From NCBI RefSeq assembly GCF_025753855.1, contig NZ_JAOWPT010000014.1, positions 1-64,000 of the forward strand: DNA of 64,000 bases, in the 5' to 3' direction. The notes under the pieces are model-generated. The model was not told the origin of the DNA, did no database searches, and saw only the letters and a list, made by a program, of their open reading frames with translations. A program made the translations under genes and the position numbers. Below are positions 57,149 to 64,000 of the stretch, one piece after another (within the stretch, counting starts at the first letter, position 1; the number at the start of each line of letters is the position of its first letter). The stretch is from Mesorhizobium sp. ZC-5. Lineage in GTDB: Bacteria; Pseudomonadota; Alphaproteobacteria; Rhizobiales; Rhizobiaceae.

Positions 57149-57735
57149 AGCTCTGGCCCATTCCGATCGATGAAATTACCGGTGGGCCAATCGCTCATCG
57201 ACCGTGCAAGGGTTAAAACGATCACAAGTGCGTCCTCGATGCGAGTGGGCGGCTTGTCGAGACGCGCGTCTGGTAGGGTGGAGCGCACGCGAATCCCCGA
57301 CAAAACGGTCAGTTGGCTGTGTCGGCCGAACCTTTCAATGTGTTTTTGCAGCGCGTGCCGAACGGTGCCAAAAGCGAATGGAACGCCTAGCTCCTGCAGC
57401 GTTGGAATCATGAAGCGGATCGAATGGGCGATCCCAAGGCCCTCAAGGTCCGGACGGACCCCGTACAGGCCTAGCTCGGCAACCAGAAGATCGACCCCGT
57501 CAACCTTGATGAAACGCCGCAGGCAGCCCATGTGAGCCGCCACACCGTTCGAGTCATAGGCGATTGCGCGGAGTTCGGGCCTGGCGCCAGCCCAGCTTCG
57601 ACTACCTTCGAAGGGTTGTGCATTAAAGACTCCAGTCGGCCCGTAGGTCTTTCGAAAAAACTCCGTCAGTTCGACATGGTCGCCCAGTTGCAACTCATTT
57701 TCCCAGCACAGCTTCCACCGCACCTGCGAGCGCAT
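57145..57735 (-). CDS. nodA: NodA, Nod-factor N-acyltransferase
   Basis: 196 residues, the normal length, beginning [20 protein letters not shown] and containing the NodA blocks [37 protein letters not shown] and [18 protein letters not shown]. It attaches the fatty acid to the free amino group. The ATG is 241 bases downstream of its nod box. Confidence 0.97.
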   Translation of the reverse strand: MRSQVRWKLCWENELQLGDHVELTEFFRKTYGPTGVFNAQPFEGSRSWAGARPELRAIAYDSNGVAAHMGCLRRFIKVDGVDLLVAELGLYGVRPDLEGLGIAHSIRFMIPTLQELGVPFAFGTVRHALQKHIERFGRHSQLTVLSGIRVRSTLPDARLDKPPTRIEDALVIVLTLARSMSDWPTGNFIDRNGPEL

Positions 57736-57856
57736 GTAAAGACTTCCCTATTTTTGCTGTTTGTTTAAGACGCCTGATCACACGTTCGACGCAGCAGAGG
57801 CCGTCGTCAGCGATCGTGATGTCGGGCAATTGGGCGGATGGAACCCTTCAGGGCAT

Positions 57857-58023
57857 TGCGTTCCAGATGTGGTGATGCTCTAATCGATGTCCGTCTTTGT
57901 TGTGCCGCCCAGGAAATGTACCGCTGGAGTACTTGGTTTCGCTCAGTTGACGATCTTCTAATGTATTACGCTCATGGATTTGTAAAATCGATTGTTTGGA
58001 TAGACCGCATCCACGCTTTGGAT
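57857..58023 (-). repeat. Nod-box leader repeat, copy A (nodA side)
   Basis: This 167-base segment, nod box plus leader, aligns over its length with 61225-61388. Exact blocks include tgcgttccagatgtggtg (57857-57874) and aaaatcgattgtttggat. Just beyond it, on the minus strand, an ATG with CCC and TGA stands where copy B has the start of the acyltransferase gene. Confidence 0.82.
57977..58023 (-). promoter_or_regulatory. nod box for the nodABCSUIJ operon
   Basis: Read on minus: ATCCAAAGCGTGGATG, six bases, then ATCCAAACAATCGATTTT and ACAAATCC, a near-perfect nod box pointing to nodA. The leader to the nodA ATG is 241 bases. Confidence 0.93.
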
Positions 58024-58179
58024 GGGTTCGGTCATGCGGCTGGAGGCCTTTACCCAGCTGTTCAGGATGGATGCCGCGAACTTCTCCCCCGTCCATCCAA
58101 GCCGTCATCCGATCCATAAGGTGCTGATTATCCCTTGCGATCGCGACGCCCTCCCAGCGCAAGTCCAAGCGATCCTTAA

Positions 58180-58915
58180 GGACGGCACCTCCACTTCCCG
58201 ACCGCCTGCTCATGCACCGCAAACTCAGCCGCGACGATGGAAGGGCCGCCGGCGTGGCCCGCGAAAGGATCGGCGATGGGCCAAGGCCTGGCGCCCGGAG
58301 CAGATTGCCGACGCCTGCTGATCGACTTCCCGGACGACAAGACGATGCGCATCAGCCACGAAGCCATCCATCAGGCCTTCTTCGTTCAGGGGCTGCGGAG
58401 TGCTGCGCCGCTAGCTGACGGCCTGCTTGCGAACAGGACGTGTATTACGGGTCCCCAGGGCGCGCGTACGTAGGCGAGGCACAAGGGCTTTATCTCGCCG
58501 GAAATCATGATAAGTCAGCGTCCCCGCCGAAGCGGCCGATCGAGCGGTGCCGGGACATTGGGAGGGAGACCTCATCCTCGGTCTTGGCAGCTCGCGACGG
58601 GCACGCTAGGCAAGCGACGCGCTTCACGATGCTACTGCATCTTCCCCGGCTTGCGGGGCATGACCCAGCACGATCGTCTGACGATCGATGCGGGTGTCTA
58701 GTTCTACTTCTGCGATCCGCAAGGCCATGGCAGCGCGGAACCAACGAGAACACCAATGGACTGCTGCGTCAGCACTTCCCGAAAGGGCCCGACCTGAGCA
58801 TCCACCGCGCCGACGAGGATCGCCGCCGTGGCGGCCCTCAATGCCCGGCCGAGAAAGACCCTGGGTTGGAAAACGCCGGCAGAGACGCTTGACGAGTTGC
58901 TGGTCCTCTACAGCC
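58180..58915 (+). pseudogene. Decayed IS30-family transposase
   Basis: Pieces of an IS30 transposase occur in order on the plus strand but in different frames: WRPEQIADAC, then IDFPDDKTMRISHEAIHQAFF, then RFTMLLHLPRLAGH, then WQRGTNENTNGLLRQHFPKG, then ALNARPRKTLGWKTPAETLDELL. The conserved NENTNGLLRQ catalytic block is recognisable. Multiple frameshifts and a deletion around 58500-58690 make it inactive. It lies directly upstream of the nodA nod box. Confidence 0.88.
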
Positions 58916-58984
58916 CATTGTCTCGCCAGGCACAGAATAGCGTTGGACCGTCGGAACCGGCGGGAAGCGGTCCGGTAATGCCCG

Positions 58985-59130
58985 TCACTGGCAGCCCGTC
59001 CAGGCGATCGATATAGAGGAGCGCGTCCACGATTGTCCGCATCTCGGTCGTCCGTGGTCGTCCGGTCGCCTTCGCTCCAGGCATGAACGGCTCGATCAAC
59101 GCCATTCCCTGTCGGTCAATGCGTTTACTC
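58985..59130 (-). pseudogene. Fragment of an IS5-type transposase N-terminus
   Basis: The minus strand reads LTDREW, then after a one-base deletion ALIEPFMPGAKATGRPRTTE, then MRTIVDALLYI, the usual N-terminus of IS5/IS1031-like transposases. The similarity stops near 58985. No downstream part is present. Confidence 0.78.
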
Positions 59131-59278
59131 CCGCTGGCCCGCGCAGCAATATTGCCTGCGTGTGGCCTCCGTCAAACCCATGTCGCGATCCCGCTCAAGT
59201 CTAGACAACTCAAGCGAATCGCAACGGACAGAGCCACTCATCCGCTTCCACGTCCAAGCCCGAGTTTCGGGTCAGGCT

Positions 59279-61219
59279 CTAACGAGCAGCCCTGATCAGC
59301 TTCTCAGCAAGTCTTGTCTGGCGAGCAATGATTTCTGATCCTTCATAGGAAAGATGCCCGCTGTCTCGATAAAGGAATTTGCCATCTATCTCGGTCTTGC
59401 ATGTGGTCTCATCGCAGAGGAAGTCGCGGTAGGAAATAACCACTACGTCAGCCTTCAAGGAAACTTGTTTCAATAGCTCAAGAGTTCTGGATCTTATCTG
59501 GAGGTAATCACTTACATATATTTTACAGTCACTGTAGGGACCGATCATAAAACTTCCCAGCGACTTTCGCTCAAGGCAATCGCCGATATCGAAGCTTGCG
59601 ACTGGCGGAGGGGCAACAACAACCACTCGCTTGCCCTGCGCTCGAACGGCTTCGACGAGAGCCTTGATACCATCGACTGCTACATCTAGAGAAGCGTCAA
59701 CCTCCGTGAAAGTACCATTGCTCTTCTTAAGAAGCATGAAGTCCGTCGACACAGGCGTGGCAAATGGGCTTGAAATGGCAACGGTCGTGATCTCGGGCCG
59801 ACGTTTCAAGACATCCAGAACACTGTCATTGAAGCGCATGCAGTCCTCGCCGAAGGCACGGGGATAATAAGGAGACTCTGTTGACGTCTTCGAGAAGGCA
59901 GCAATGCCAATGGCGGGGAAGCATGCACTCATCGTGAGCTGCGCCAGTCCGCCTTCGCCGACTGTCTTGGCCAAGCCGGGAACGAGTGCCATGGCAAATG
60001 AATCGCCCCAAACCAGCAATTGGGGCCTGTCTATCGTCTGGCAGTTCTTGGGGATTTCCCGAGGAGGCGATCCTGGCTTGAAAACACATGCTGGTCCCAA
60101 ACCGCTATTGATCTGCCGGATCTTGGCAAAGTCAACATTGTTCTGGATTGCGGCGATGGCGACTGAAGGTGACAAGCCAAGAACAACGGATGCGGCAACA
60201 AGTCCTCGGGCCAGCCGTCGACGAGACGTGACGAACCCCCGCCGGAACGGCTCCTCCACGAAGCGGTAGAGAGCCCAGCCCGCAACAAATGAGAAAGCAA
60301 CTGCCGCGTAGATCGCAAGGGCAGGAGCATCTGACAGCCAAACAGCCCGCACATAGACAAGCACAGGCCAGTGGACCAGATAAAGCGAGTACGATACATC
60401 CCCTATCCTTGCCATGCCTCGAATCGCCGCGTTATCCCTGCTGGGCGCGAGCAGGAGGATCAGGGTTGCCAGGCAAACCAAAGCGGCGTCCACGCCCGGG
60501 TGCTGGGAACCAACAGGGGCAATGGGAAGAAAGAGAAGAAGTACGAGCGCGGGGAGGCGCAGCTTCGAAAGCTTGGCAGTCACCCAAGGGCTGGCGGGAA
60601 GCAAGGCTCCGAATGAACCGAGGGCCATTTCCCAAAATCGGGTGGGTAGAAGATAGAATGCAGTGGATGGGTCATAAGAGGCCACGTATAGACATAGAGC
60701 TAGGCTGGCAACGAGGAGTGAACTGACTCCTATCAGCCACCATCTTCGGGGAGCCAAGGCCAAGAAGGCAGGCAGCAGCAGATAATACTGCTCTTCAACA
60801 CCAAGCGACCAAACATGCAGGAGTGGCATCGTATCGGCGGCTCCGCCGAAATAGTCGCATTGGAACCAGAGAACGATATTGCCGGAGAATGTGAGCGCCC
60901 CGAGGACTTGATTTTGGAACTCCCTCAGGCTCACTTCGGACAGCAAGAAAGGCGCAGCGATCGTCGTGAGCGCAATGACGACATAGGCAGCGGGCAACAG
61001 ACGCTTCGCACGTCGATAGTAGAATTCCCAAAAACTGAATCGTGATTGCTCAAGCTGCGTCCTGATGAGGCCGGTGATCAGGAAGCCCGAAATCACGAAA
61101 AAAATATCAACGCCCAGGTAACCCGCGGCGAACGGCCCAAGGCGAGCATGGTAGAGGACAACCAGCAAAACAGCCAGACCCCGCAAGGCCTGGATATCAG
61201 ATCGAAACTCTCGCGGCAT
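59279..61219 (-). CDS. Nod-box-driven membrane acyltransferase (acyltransferase-3 plus SGNH domain)
   Basis: 646 residues from ATG 61219 (MPREFRSDIQALRGLAVLLVVLYHA). The N-terminal ~350 residues are an acyltransferase-3 domain with about ten membrane helices and the family His (VVLYHARLG) and YLGVDIFFVISGFLI. The C-terminal ~280 residues form a periplasmic SGNH-like domain: LVWGDSFAMALVPGLA carries the GDS Ser, and RDSGHLSYEGSEII supplies the Asp/His pair. OafA-type proteins with both domains O-acetylate sugars. The gene starts 123 bases behind a nod box and diverges from nodD, so it probably acetylates Nod factor or a surface glycan induced with it. It differs from NodX/NolL, which lack the SGNH part. 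Confidence 0.88.
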   Translation of the reverse strand: MPREFRSDIQALRGLAVLLVVLYHARLGPFAAGYLGVDIFFVISGFLITGLIRTQLEQSRFSFWEFYYRRAKRLLPAAYVVIALTTIAAPFLLSEVSLREFQNQVLGALTFSGNIVLWFQCDYFGGAADTMPLLHVWSLGVEEQYYLLLPAFLALAPRRWWLIGVSSLLVASLALCLYVASYDPSTAFYLLPTRFWEMALGSFGALLPASPWVTAKLSKLRLPALVLLLFLPIAPVGSQHPGVDAALVCLATLILLLAPSRDNAAIRGMARIGDVSYSLYLVHWPVLVYVRAVWLSDAPALAIYAAVAFSFVAGWALYRFVEEPFRRGFVTSRRRLARGLVAASVVLGLSPSVAIAAIQNNVDFAKIRQINSGLGPACVFKPGSPPREIPKNCQTIDRPQLLVWGDSFAMALVPGLAKTVGEGGLAQLTMSACFPAIGIAAFSKTSTESPYYPRAFGEDCMRFNDSVLDVLKRRPEITTVAISSPFATPVSTDFMLLKKSNGTFTEVDASLDVAVDGIKALVEAVRAQGKRVVVVAPPPVASFDIGDCLERKSLGSFMIGPYSDCKIYVSDYLQIRSRTLELLKQVSLKADVVVISYRDFLCDETTCKTEIDGKFLYRDSGHLSYEGSEIIARQTRLAEKLIRAAR

Positions 61220-61224
61220 GGGAC

Positions 61225-61388
61225 TGCGTTCCAGATGTGGTGGGTGCTCTAACCAATGCCCGTCCTTCCTGCGCCGCCAAGAATGCACCGCTGTGGCACT
61301 TGATTTCGGGGGGTCGATGCTTCTAATGACGCATGCTCACTAATTCCTAAAATCGATTGTTTGGATGCCACGCATCCACCCTATGGAT
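61225..61388 (-). repeat. Nod-box leader repeat, copy B (acyltransferase side)
   Basis: The second copy of the segment at 57857-58023. It contains the nod box and reaches to within six bases of the acyltransferase start codon. Confidence 0.82.
61342..61388 (-). promoter_or_regulatory. nod box between nodD and the acyltransferase gene
   Basis: Read on minus: ATCCATAGGGTGGATG, six bases, then ATCCAAACAATCGATTTT and AGGAATTA. It points to the acyltransferase gene. Its other end is only 5 bases from the nodD ATG, so NodD bound here could also affect its own gene. Confidence 0.92.
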
Positions 61389-61393
61389 AAGAC

Positions 61394-62344
61394 ATGCGGT
61401 TCAAAGGCCTTGATCTAAATCTCCTGGTGGCACTCGATGCTCTGATGACCGAGCGCAACCTCACGGCGGCGGCGCGCAACATCAACCTCAGTCAGCCAGC
61501 GATGAGCGCTGCCGTCGCCCGGTTACGGGCCTATTTCAACGATGACCTGTTTACGATGCATGGTCGTGAACTTATCCCAACACCGCGTGCGGAAGCGCTT
61601 GCCATCACGGTGCGCGAGGCCCTGCTGCACATCCAGCTCTCCGTTATTTCCAAGGATCTGTTTATCCCAGCCAAATCGGGTCGCCGCTTCAGGATCATCC
61701 TTTCGGATTTCATCACACTGGTGTTTTTTAAGACGATCGTAGAGCGTACTGCGCTGGAAGCTCCCGAGGTCACCTTCGATTGTCTGCCTCTTGCCGACGA
61801 CTACGATCAGCTTCTCCGGCGCGGCGACGTCGATTTTTTGATCATGCCGGAACTCTTCATGTCGAAGCAGCCTCGTGAAGCACTGTTCGAGGATATATTC
61901 GTATGCGTAGCCTGCGGCACGAATAAGCCGCTATCCGAGCCATTTACATTCGACCGATACATGTCGATGGGGCACGTCGCGGTCAAATTCGGGAACACCC
62001 TGAGGCCGTCCATCGAGGAGTGGTACTTGCTCGAGCACGGTATCAAGAGACGAATAGAGATCGTCGTACAGGGCTTTAGCATGATCCCGCCCGTTCTATC
62101 AGGCACCAACCGTATAGCGACGATACCCTTGCGACTGGCTCAGCATTTCGCAAAAACAATACCCCTGCAGATAATGGAGCTTCCGCTGCCACTTCCCTCA
62201 TTGAAGGAGGCCATCCAATGGCCTGCGCTTCACAGCAGCGATCCCGCAAGCATTTGGATGCGGGAAATGATGTTAGATGAGGCATCTCGCATGGCTTCCT
62301 CACCCGAGAGACTGTTTGGAAATTCTACTCTGGCGGCCGTCTAG
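61394..62344 (+). CDS. nodD: NodD, LysR-type flavonoid-responsive activator
   Basis: 316 residues beginning [20 protein letters not shown]. The winged helix ([27 protein letters not shown], ~residues 21-48) binds nod boxes and the C-terminal two thirds are the inducer domain, of normal length. The start lies 5 bases after a nod box on the other strand. No second nodD is in the window. Confidence 0.97.
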   Translation: MRFKGLDLNLLVALDALMTERNLTAAARNINLSQPAMSAAVARLRAYFNDDLFTMHGRELIPTPRAEALAITVREALLHIQLSVISKDLFIPAKSGRRFRIILSDFITLVFFKTIVERTALEAPEVTFDCLPLADDYDQLLRRGDVDFLIMPELFMSKQPREALFEDIFVCVACGTNKPLSEPFTFDRYMSMGHVAVKFGNTLRPSIEEWYLLEHGIKRRIEIVVQGFSMIPPVLSGTNRIATIPLRLAQHFAKTIPLQIMELPLPLPSLKEAIQWPALHSSDPASIWMREMMLDEASRMASSPERLFGNSTLAAV

Positions 62345-62645
62345 CGGTTTCCACGGACCCAAATGTCCGCTTCGTGTCAAGCGAAGTGAGGATTTGACCC
62401 CCTAATACAAGAAGCCAGGCCTTTTGCGACAGCCGAGATTGCCCTGAAGCTGGGCCGGCGACCGGCGCACCAAGCCGTTCCAAGTGCCATTTCGCTTTCT
62501 CGACGAGTTCGGCATTGCTCTTCACGAGCTCAGTCAGCGACATCTGGGTCGTGTCCTCCATACCGATCCGGACATCGCCACTGAGCACATAGGACTGCAT
62601 CAATCGCGAATCGGCGGGATGCTGGCAACACCCGAATCGTGCCAC
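62325..62645 (-). CDS. Hypothetical protein, 106 aa, uncertain
   Basis: A minus-strand ORF that converges on nodD and overlaps its last codons by 20 bases. The stretch [27 protein letters not shown] reads as a charged helix, but I recognise no family. No good ribosome binding site was seen. The rest of 62345-62796 holds nothing recognisable, so this may be a gene remnant. Confidence 0.3.
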   Translation of the reverse strand: MARFGCCQHPADSRLMQSYVLSGDVRIGMEDTTQMSLTELVKSNAELVEKAKWHLERLGAPVAGPASGQSRLSQKAWLLVLGGQILTSLDTKRTFGSVETARRPPE

Positions 62646-62796
62646 CTTGGCCCAGTCTGGCTATTCGGCTGGGAGAAGGGCGACAGACGCAGCACCATAT
62701 ATTGTGGCCACCTGAGGCGAACGGGATAAGCGGTCTGCACCAACAAACAGTGCCGTTCGCTCTGCCGACAGCTTCCCAATCATATTGCGTAGGTCA

Positions 62797-64000
62797 TCAG
62801 GCGAAAGCCGGCAATGCTCGGTCGAAGGCCCGTACTATCTCGTCGATATCCGCGCCCTCCATGGCGGTGGAGAACGCCATCAACCCGTTGCCTGAAATGA
62901 TCACGCCTTCGTCGAACAATACCTTAGCGAGCGCCGAAACCCGCGCGGCGCCATCCGCCGCTGCGAATGTGGAACGGTAGTCGCTCAACGGTGCGTCCGT
63001 CAGGTGGAAACGGCGTAGCGAGCCCAGCCCGGTAACTTGCCCCTTGATCCCGTGTCGAGCAAAACACGCACGAATACCCTGGTCGAAGCGATCACCGAGC
63101 GCCTCGAGCTTCTCGAATGCGGCGGGTGTCAATTCCTCCAGAGCGGCTATACCGGCCGACATCGACATGGGATTGGCACTGAACGTCCCGCCATGAGGAA
63201 CAGCGGGTTTGCCCTTGCTCGGATCGAACACCGACATCACTTCCGCCAGCCCGCCGATGGCGCCGATTGCAAAGCCGCCGCCGATGATCTTGCCGAGCGT
63301 GGTAAGGTCCGGGTCGATGTCGAAACGGCCCTGAGCGCCATTGTAGCCAAGGCGAAACGTGATGACCTCATCGAGAATCAACAAGGCCCCGAGTTCGCGC
63401 GTGACCCGCCGCAGCATCGCCAGATAGTCGGACTTTGCCGGCACGAGGCCAGCGCGGTTTGGCATCACATCGACAAGCACGGCGGCGAGGCTGTTGCCGC
63501 TGGCACGCAGGATTGCCTCGGCGACCGGGGTGTTGTTGAAGGGAATGACGACGACATCGTCGAGCACCCCTTGGGGTGTCCCCTCGGCTGCCGGCACGGA
63601 TCCCGGCCTATCGATATCCCCCCAGGTAACTGGACTGGCGTCCAGACTTGTCTCGGCCGGGTCGTACGTTCCGTGATAGGCGCCCTCGCATTTTGCTATT
63701 TTCGGTCGGCCGGTATGGGCGCGCGCCGCCTTGATAGCGTTCATCACCGCTTCGGTGCCGGAATTTGTGTAGCGAAGCTGCTCGACGGACGGCAGACGAT
63801 CGCACAGAATTTCAGACAGCCGGATTTCGCTCTCGGTAGGCATGCCGAAACACGTTCCGGCTTCAAGCTGCCGTGTAGCCGCCTCGAGGATTTGGCGATT
63901 GCCATAGCCATGGATCAGAGAGGTGGAGTTTCCCAAGGCATCGATCCGGACATGGCGGTCGATGTCGGTGATCCGGCAGCCATCGCCGCGCCTTGCATAG
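62797..64000 (-). CDS. Class III aminotransferase, glutamate-1-semialdehyde aminomutase-like (5' end outside window)
   Basis: The frame is open to the right edge (upstream residues read GDGCRITDIDRHVRIDALGN), so the gene is cut at its N-terminus. At least 400 residues are visible. PLP Lys lies in TLGKIIGGGFAIGAIGG, with LLILDEVITFRLG (Asp for the pyridine N) and NSGTEAVMNAIKAARAHTGR before it. The family converts glutamate-1-semialdehyde to 5-aminolevulinate or performs related transaminations. Rhizobia normally make 5-aminolevulinate by HemA (C4 pathway), so a different substrate is likely. Confidence 0.87.
   Translation of the reverse strand, partial: YARRGDGCRITDIDRHVRIDALGNSTSLIHGYGNRQILEAATRQLEAGTCFGMPTESEIRLSEILCDRLPSVEQLRYTNSGTEAVMNAIKAARAHTGRPKIAKCEGAYHGTYDPAETSLDASPVTWGDIDRPGSVPAAEGTPQGVLDDVVVIPFNNTPVAEAILRASGNSLAAVLVDVMPNRAGLVPAKSDYLAMLRRVTRELGALLILDEVITFRLGYNGAQGRFDIDPDLTTLGKIIGGGFAIGAIGGLAEVMSVFDPSKGKPAVPHGGTFSANPMSMSAGIAALEELTPAAFEKLEALGDRFDQGIRACFARHGIKGQVTGLGSLRRFHLTDAPLSDYRSTFAAADGAARVSALAKVLFDEGVIISGNGLMAFSTAMEGADIDEIVRAFDRALPAFA

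Noticed and set aside
60289-60726. 145-codon plus ORF
   Set aside because: Antisense to the acyltransferase membrane domain.

Overview
The window is part of a rhizobial symbiosis island, most likely from Mesorhizobium. The reasons are the gene content and order: a Rhc-I type III secretion system (T3SS) with TtsI, a nif/fix block of the fixABCX-nifA-nifB-fdxN-nifZ-fixU type, a nodABCSUIJ operon and nodD, with nod boxes, tts boxes and NifA/sigma54 promoters between them. No replication, tRNA or rRNA genes are visible. Transposase relics, toxin-antitoxin modules and broken genes lie between the functional blocks, as expected of accessory DNA.

Layout. (1) 1-4637: the 5' part of a very large minus-strand gene for an SKWP-repeat T3SS effector (XopAD/RipS-like). 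It runs off the left edge. (2) 5599-9557: a nod box, a tts box with a small orphan ORF, then ttsI, the secretin gene rhcC2 and a Y4xK-like lipoprotein. (3) 9830-13526: a decayed IS5-type transposase, a type IV AbiE toxin-antitoxin pair (toxin frameshifted) and a Xre/RES toxin-antitoxin pair, the latter two each with a perfect inverted-repeat operator. (4) 14177-27375: the T3SS core operon, minus strand, nopB-rhcJ-nolU-nolV-rhcN-y4yJ-rhcQRST-rhcU. A decayed IS110 element separates rhcT from rhcU. Divergent rhcC1 and nopX follow. (5) 27686-28880: haem utilisation (hmuS and a hemP relic). (6) 29193-46336: iscA-(nifU relic)-nifS-nifV-nifW, fixABCX, nifA, then nifB-fdxN-nifZ-fixU followed by a SIR2-like gene and a heterodimeric ABC exporter. 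(7) 46635-49678: dctA, a 5'-truncated alpha-carbonic anhydrase and a broken nodH. (8) 49931-58023: nodABCSUIJ plus an aldo/keto reductase behind a nod box. (9) 58180-64000: IS30/IS5 relics, a nod-box-driven membrane acyltransferase, divergent nodD, and a partial class III aminotransferase.

How it works together (inference from known families): plant flavonoids activate NodD, which binds three nod boxes. One drives Nod-factor synthesis (NodC/B/A backbone, NodS/NodU decoration, NodIJ export), one drives the acyltransferase, and one lies upstream of ttsI. TtsI then activates tts boxes in front of nopB (machinery), nopX (translocator) and a small unknown ORF. In the microaerobic nodule NifA with sigma54 activates three promoters here, in front of iscA, fixA and nifB. 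These cover Fe-S and homocitrate supply, electron transfer to nitrogenase and FeMo-co synthesis. DctA would import plant dicarboxylates.

Several conventional partners are visibly broken: nifU, nodH, the alpha-carbonic anhydrase and the AbiEii toxin. nifHDK and nifEN are not in the window.
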